64,000 bases of DNA from DYFC01 sp041658585. GTDB lineage: Bacteria > Nitrospirota > Thermodesulfovibrionia > Thermodesulfovibrionales > SM23-35. The stretch lies in contig JBAZZX010000006.1 in NCBI GenBank assembly GCA_041658585.1, positions 1-64,000 on the forward strand, written 5' to 3'. Below, in pieces: positions 61,096 to 64,000 of this stretch. The translations under genes and the position numbers were made by a program. The notes beneath the pieces are model-generated. The model was not told the origin of the DNA and made no database searches. It was given only the letters and a program-made list of their open reading frames with translations. Every line of letters begins with the position of its first letter. Position 1 is the first letter of the stretch.

Positions 61096-62562
61096 ATGAC
61101 GGCTTTACCTCTAAAGATTCTCTGTGTTGACGATGATCCTGATCTGTTGCAGATAAATACTGCTATTCTGCGGAATGCCGGGTATGAAGTGACGGAGGCT
61201 GCAACAGGGGAGGAATGCCTCCGGATAACTAAAGAACAACACCCCGATTTAATCCTCCTTGATGTAATGCTGCCGGATATGAGCGGATTTGATATCTGCA
61301 GGCAGATCAAGGAAGCCCCGGAATTGTTAGGCACTTACGTAATGCTGATATCGGGGATGGAAATTTCTTCCGCCTCTCAGGTTAAAGGACTTGATGCAGG
61401 AGCGGACGGTTACATTGCACGCCCCCTTCCGGCGGAGGAATTCCTGTCCCGCATCTCGGCAATAATCCGCATCAAGAAAACCGAAGCGGCTCTCAGAAAA
61501 AGCATGGAACAGTATAAAACGCTTGTGGAAACGATGAATGAGGGATTAGGGGTCACGGATGAAAACTGCTTAAATATATTTGTGAATGAAAATCTCTGTG
61601 CCATGCTGGGACATGAAAAAGACGATATAATCGGGCGTCCGCTCACTCATTTTCTGGATGATGCCAACAAAAAAACATATGAAGAGCAGATATTAAAAAG
61701 AAAAGCAGGCGTCTCCACGCCTTATGAACTTGTTTTAACGAAGAAAGACGGTCAAAAAGTTCAAGCAATTGTGTCGCCAAAGCCGATATTTGACGACAAT
61801 GGCGACTACAAGGGAAGTTTTGCCGTGTTAACGGATATCACCGGGCGCAAACGGGCCGAGGAAGAGATCAAGAGACTGAATGAAGAACTGGAACAAAAGG
61901 TCATTGAACGTACTATACGGTTGCAGGTCCTTTCAAAACGTTTATTGGAAGTGCAGGAAGCTGAACGCCGTTACATAGCGCGGGAGCTGCACGATGAGAT
62001 TGGTCAGTCCCTGACCGGCGTCAAACTCGCTTTGGAGAGTCTGATGCATCTGCCGGAAGACAATATCAGGGCCGGCATTCAGGAGGTCCAAAAATCCGTC
62101 ATTGATCTCCTGGCCAATGTCCGCAATATTTCGCTTGAGCTGCGGCCCTCGATGCTGGATGACCTTGGACTGCTGCCTGCCTTGTTGTGGCATTTTAAGC
62201 GTTATACTTCGCAGACGAATATACAGGTGGAATTCAAACAGAGCGGGCTGGATATGCGTTTCAGGCCTGAAGTCGAGACTGTAACATATCGCGTTATACA
62301 GGAGGCATTGACCAATGCGGCCCGCTACGCCGGGGTGAACGAGGTATGGGTTGTGACTGTGGCCGATGAGAACATGATTATGATTAATATTGAAGATAAA
62401 GGGAACGGTTTTGACCCTGAAACTGTCGGAATCAATCGTGAAACTGCCGGCATAGAGGGAATGCGCGAGCGGTTATCTTTATTGGGCGGTCACCTGACCA
62501 TAGAGTCGTCTCCCGGCGCCGGCACACGGCTGACGGCAGAGATACCTTTGAAAAATGAATAA
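61096..62562 (+). CDS. Soluble hybrid sensor: receiver, PAS, NarL-type histidine kinase
   Basis: 488 residues with no membrane segment. Receiver (about 1-125; phosphoacceptor Asp near 55 in LLDVMLPD), PAS (about 135-255; DITGRKRAEEE junction), HisKA_3 with the phosphorylated His in ARELHDEIGQSLTG near 300, and HATPase_c (QEALTNAARYAG, GIEGMRERLSLLGG, SSPGAGTRL). The N-terminal receiver means it is itself controlled by another kinase. Overlaps its response regulator by eight bases. RBS ggaggg lies 12 bases upstream, a long spacing. Confidence 0.92.
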   Translation: MTALPLKILCVDDDPDLLQINTAILRNAGYEVTEAATGEECLRITKEQHPDLILLDVMLPDMSGFDICRQIKEAPELLGTYVMLISGMEISSASQVKGLDAGADGYIARPLPAEEFLSRISAIIRIKKTEAALRKSMEQYKTLVETMNEGLGVTDENCLNIFVNENLCAMLGHEKDDIIGRPLTHFLDDANKKTYEEQILKRKAGVSTPYELVLTKKDGQKVQAIVSPKPIFDDNGDYKGSFAVLTDITGRKRAEEEIKRLNEELEQKVIERTIRLQVLSKRLLEVQEAERRYIARELHDEIGQSLTGVKLALESLMHLPEDNIRAGIQEVQKSVIDLLANVRNISLELRPSMLDDLGLLPALLWHFKRYTSQTNIQVEFKQSGLDMRFRPEVETVTYRVIQEALTNAARYAGVNEVWVVTVADENMIMINIEDKGNGFDPETVGINRETAGIEGMRERLSLLGGHLTIESSPGAGTRLTAEIPLKNE

Positions 62563-63223
62563 CCATACGACTTCAATCACAATAGTTATTGCAGATGACC
62601 ATGATGTTGTCCGGTTGGGAATAAGGGCACTGCTGGAGAAAGAGCCCGGTTTTCATATTGCAGGTGAAGCAAAAAACGGGATGGAAACGGTTGATCTCGT
62701 AAAACGACTTAAACCCGGGTTGGTGTTACTGGATCTTATGATGCCCGATATCAACGGTATTCAGGTTACCAGGAAGATAAAAAAATACTCGTCAAAAACG
62801 GGCGTTATAATTCTCTCGATGCATAGCGATGAGGCATATGTGCTGGAGGCATTAAAGAGCGGGGCGTCCGGCTATGTGCTGAAAGAATCAACAGGGTCCG
62901 AACTTGTGCATGCAATCCATGAGGTGATTGCAGGACGTCGTTTCCTCAGTCCGCCATTGTCCGAATGTGTGATTGAGGCTTATGTACGGACTGCGGGGAA
63001 AACCATGCTGGATATATACGGAACACTTACAAACCGTGAACGCGAGGTGCTGCAACTATCGGCTGAAGGCTTTAACTCTGTCGATATTGCGGAAAAACTA
63101 TCGATAAGTATGCGCACTGCCGAGGTGCATCGTTTTAATCTGATGCGTAAACTCGGACTGCACAATCAGACCGAGCTTGTGCGTTATGCGATTCAGAGGG
63201 GAATCGTAACTTTGAAGGATTAG
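62555..63223 (+). CDS. NarL/LuxR-type response regulator
   Basis: 222 residues. Receiver (about 8-125): IADDHDVVRLG, phosphoacceptor in LLDLMMPDINGIQV near 60, and a Thr/Ser-Lys site further on (LKESTGSEL). LuxR helix-turn-helix (about 150-212): LTNREREVLQLSAEGFNSVD and TAEVHRFNLMRKLGL. Cognate regulator of the kinase at 61096 by overlap. Target genes unknown. Confidence 0.93.
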   Translation: MNNHTTSITIVIADDHDVVRLGIRALLEKEPGFHIAGEAKNGMETVDLVKRLKPGLVLLDLMMPDINGIQVTRKIKKYSSKTGVIILSMHSDEAYVLEALKSGASGYVLKESTGSELVHAIHEVIAGRRFLSPPLSECVIEAYVRTAGKTMLDIYGTLTNREREVLQLSAEGFNSVDIAEKLSISMRTAEVHRFNLMRKLGLHNQTELVRYAIQRGIVTLKD

Positions 63224-63236
63224 TATGGTATCCCTG

Positions 63237-63351
63237 ACCCGGATTATTCACAAATATTTCTGATTGAACTGAGAACAGAGTATTTTCGCTTTCTCCTCGG
63301 CGAATCCGCCTGAGGCGGACATACTCGGTCGTTCCTCTGCTATCTCCCTCT
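63237..63351 (+). repeat. MITE-like copy E (truncated, with inserted unit)
   Basis: acccggattattcacaaata and tgattgaactgagaacagag match the left part of copy C; the middle contains ctcctcggcgaatccgcctg, the same short unit found inside the repeat at 34196. The right end is lost. Confidence 0.65.
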
Positions 63352-63468
63352 TTTTAAACTACGTATTATATTTATTTTTGACTACGTATTTCTACGAATA
63401 GACATATTAAATAAAATGTGGATAATTAAAGTAATAACTACTTTTATATTATGAGTAATGGGGGTGAA

Positions 63469-64000
63469 ATGACAAATACGGATGGATGCCTTCCGTTTGA
63501 CGACCATAAAGGCGTCGTCGATACAAATCCTTTCAAAAGCATTGCGGGACGTCTTGCGAAAAGCAGTCTCTGCCAAAGTGCGGTCATGATCCCGCGAAAT
63601 CCGGTCATTCTCTGTGCTGACGATGAACCTGCAAATCGCGAATTGCTCGAAAACATACTCGTTGCAAACGGATATGAGGTGATATGCGCCTCAAACGGAA
63701 AAGACGCCCTGCTAAAGATAAAAACCCGGAAAATAGACCTCGTGCTGTTAGACGTTATGATGCCGGAGTTGAACGGCTTTGAGGTATGCAGGGAGATTAA
63801 AGAAAGTAAAGAGTTCATGAATATACCTGTCATTATGATTACGGCATTGAGCGAAAAAGGAGACCGCATCAAGGGTATAGAGGCCGGGGCAGAGGAGTTT
63901 TTATTAAAACCTTTTGACAAGACAGAGGTGCTCGCCAGGATAAAGATGCTTCTGAAGGTGAAGAAACTCGAAGCCGCATTGGCGCAGTCTGAAAAGCATT
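63469..64000 (+). CDS. Response regulator or receiver-sensor protein, 5' part
   Basis: Open to the window edge; about 177 residues visible. After about 44 non-domain residues a receiver domain begins (VILCADDEPANRELLENIL), with phosphoacceptor Asp near 94 (LLDVMMPELNGFEV) and the switch Lys in FLLKPFDKTEV. The end KLEAALAQSEKH often leads into a kinase or output domain. ATG 63469 has a GGGGGTG RBS; ATG 63451 is an alternative start. Confidence 0.85.
   Translation, partial: MTNTDGCLPFDDHKGVVDTNPFKSIAGRLAKSSLCQSAVMIPRNPVILCADDEPANRELLENILVANGYEVICASNGKDALLKIKTRKIDLVLLDVMMPELNGFEVCREIKESKEFMNIPVIMITALSEKGDRIKGIEAGAEEFLLKPFDKTEVLARIKMLLKVKKLEAALAQSEKH

Noticed and set aside
1..64000. tRNA, rRNA or prophage genes
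   Set aside because: No tRNA T-loop/anticodon patterns, rRNA segments, integrase or phage structural genes were recognised by eye; a dedicated tRNA search would settle it.

Overview
The window reads as a chromosomal segment of a Gram-negative, probably anaerobic bacterium. The features behind this are a Tat system, an outer-membrane barrel protein, a lipoprotein binding protein, phosphatidylethanolamine synthesis (psd, pssA), an assimilatory-type siroheme protein, HD-GYP and NarL-type signalling, and two short-type alpha-glucan phosphorylases. Gene content and the many GC-rich intergenic palindromes would suit Nitrospirota or a deltaproteobacterial-type lineage; this is inference, since no rRNA or tRNA gene was found.

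Layout. 1-2160: edge of an IS3-like element, a MerR regulator, an AT-rich gene-poor stretch, and a nucleotidyltransferase-like gene that seems to have lost its catalytic core. 2196-6493 (minus): alpha-glucan phosphorylase, HAD phosphatase, ffh, trxA. 6743-12179 (plus): barrel protein, tatB, tatC, small conserved gene, HEAT-repeat protein, HD-GYP protein. 12367-17882 (minus): a 1388-residue dikinase-like protein without a PEP barrel, then a divergent GAPDH. 18127-25462 (plus): queE, second phosphorylase, tldD/pmbA, uspA, ilvC. psd follows ilvC, but its usual partners pssA and leuA lie 10.5 kb further on. The interval (26131-36641) is accessory: three toxin-antitoxin modules, IS and gene fragments, a locally duplicated segment, a HEPN gene pair, a small sulfite reductase and three envelope genes. 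36642-46519: pssA, leuA, csp, an arsR-led four-gene operon, a NifU-like gene, a cell-wall amidase, an EcfT-like protein and a D-aminoacylase. 46691-54335: glutamine amidotransferase, AI-2E permease, an eRF1-like protein, peptide-binding lipoprotein, panB, typA. 54526-60632 (minus): addA-addB repair nuclease. 61096-64000: a two-component cluster running off the window.

The strongest single find is in the arsR operon. A HesB/IscA-like gene (complement 41791-42075) has an in-frame TGA exactly where the first cluster-ligand cysteine belongs, followed by a perfect 8-bp stem with a GGAC loop at the spacing of a bacterial SECIS. The downstream frame is intact, ends in CSC and overlaps the next gene. 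It is very likely a selenoprotein that a standard gene caller would miss or split.

The other theme is repeats. A nested-palindrome MITE-like family (five copies), a second 215-bp inverted-repeat element, and several GC-rich palindromes crowd the intergenic spaces. Some sit in frame inside genes (addB twice, D-aminoacylase, the EcfT-like C-terminus), adding low-complexity peptides to conserved proteins.
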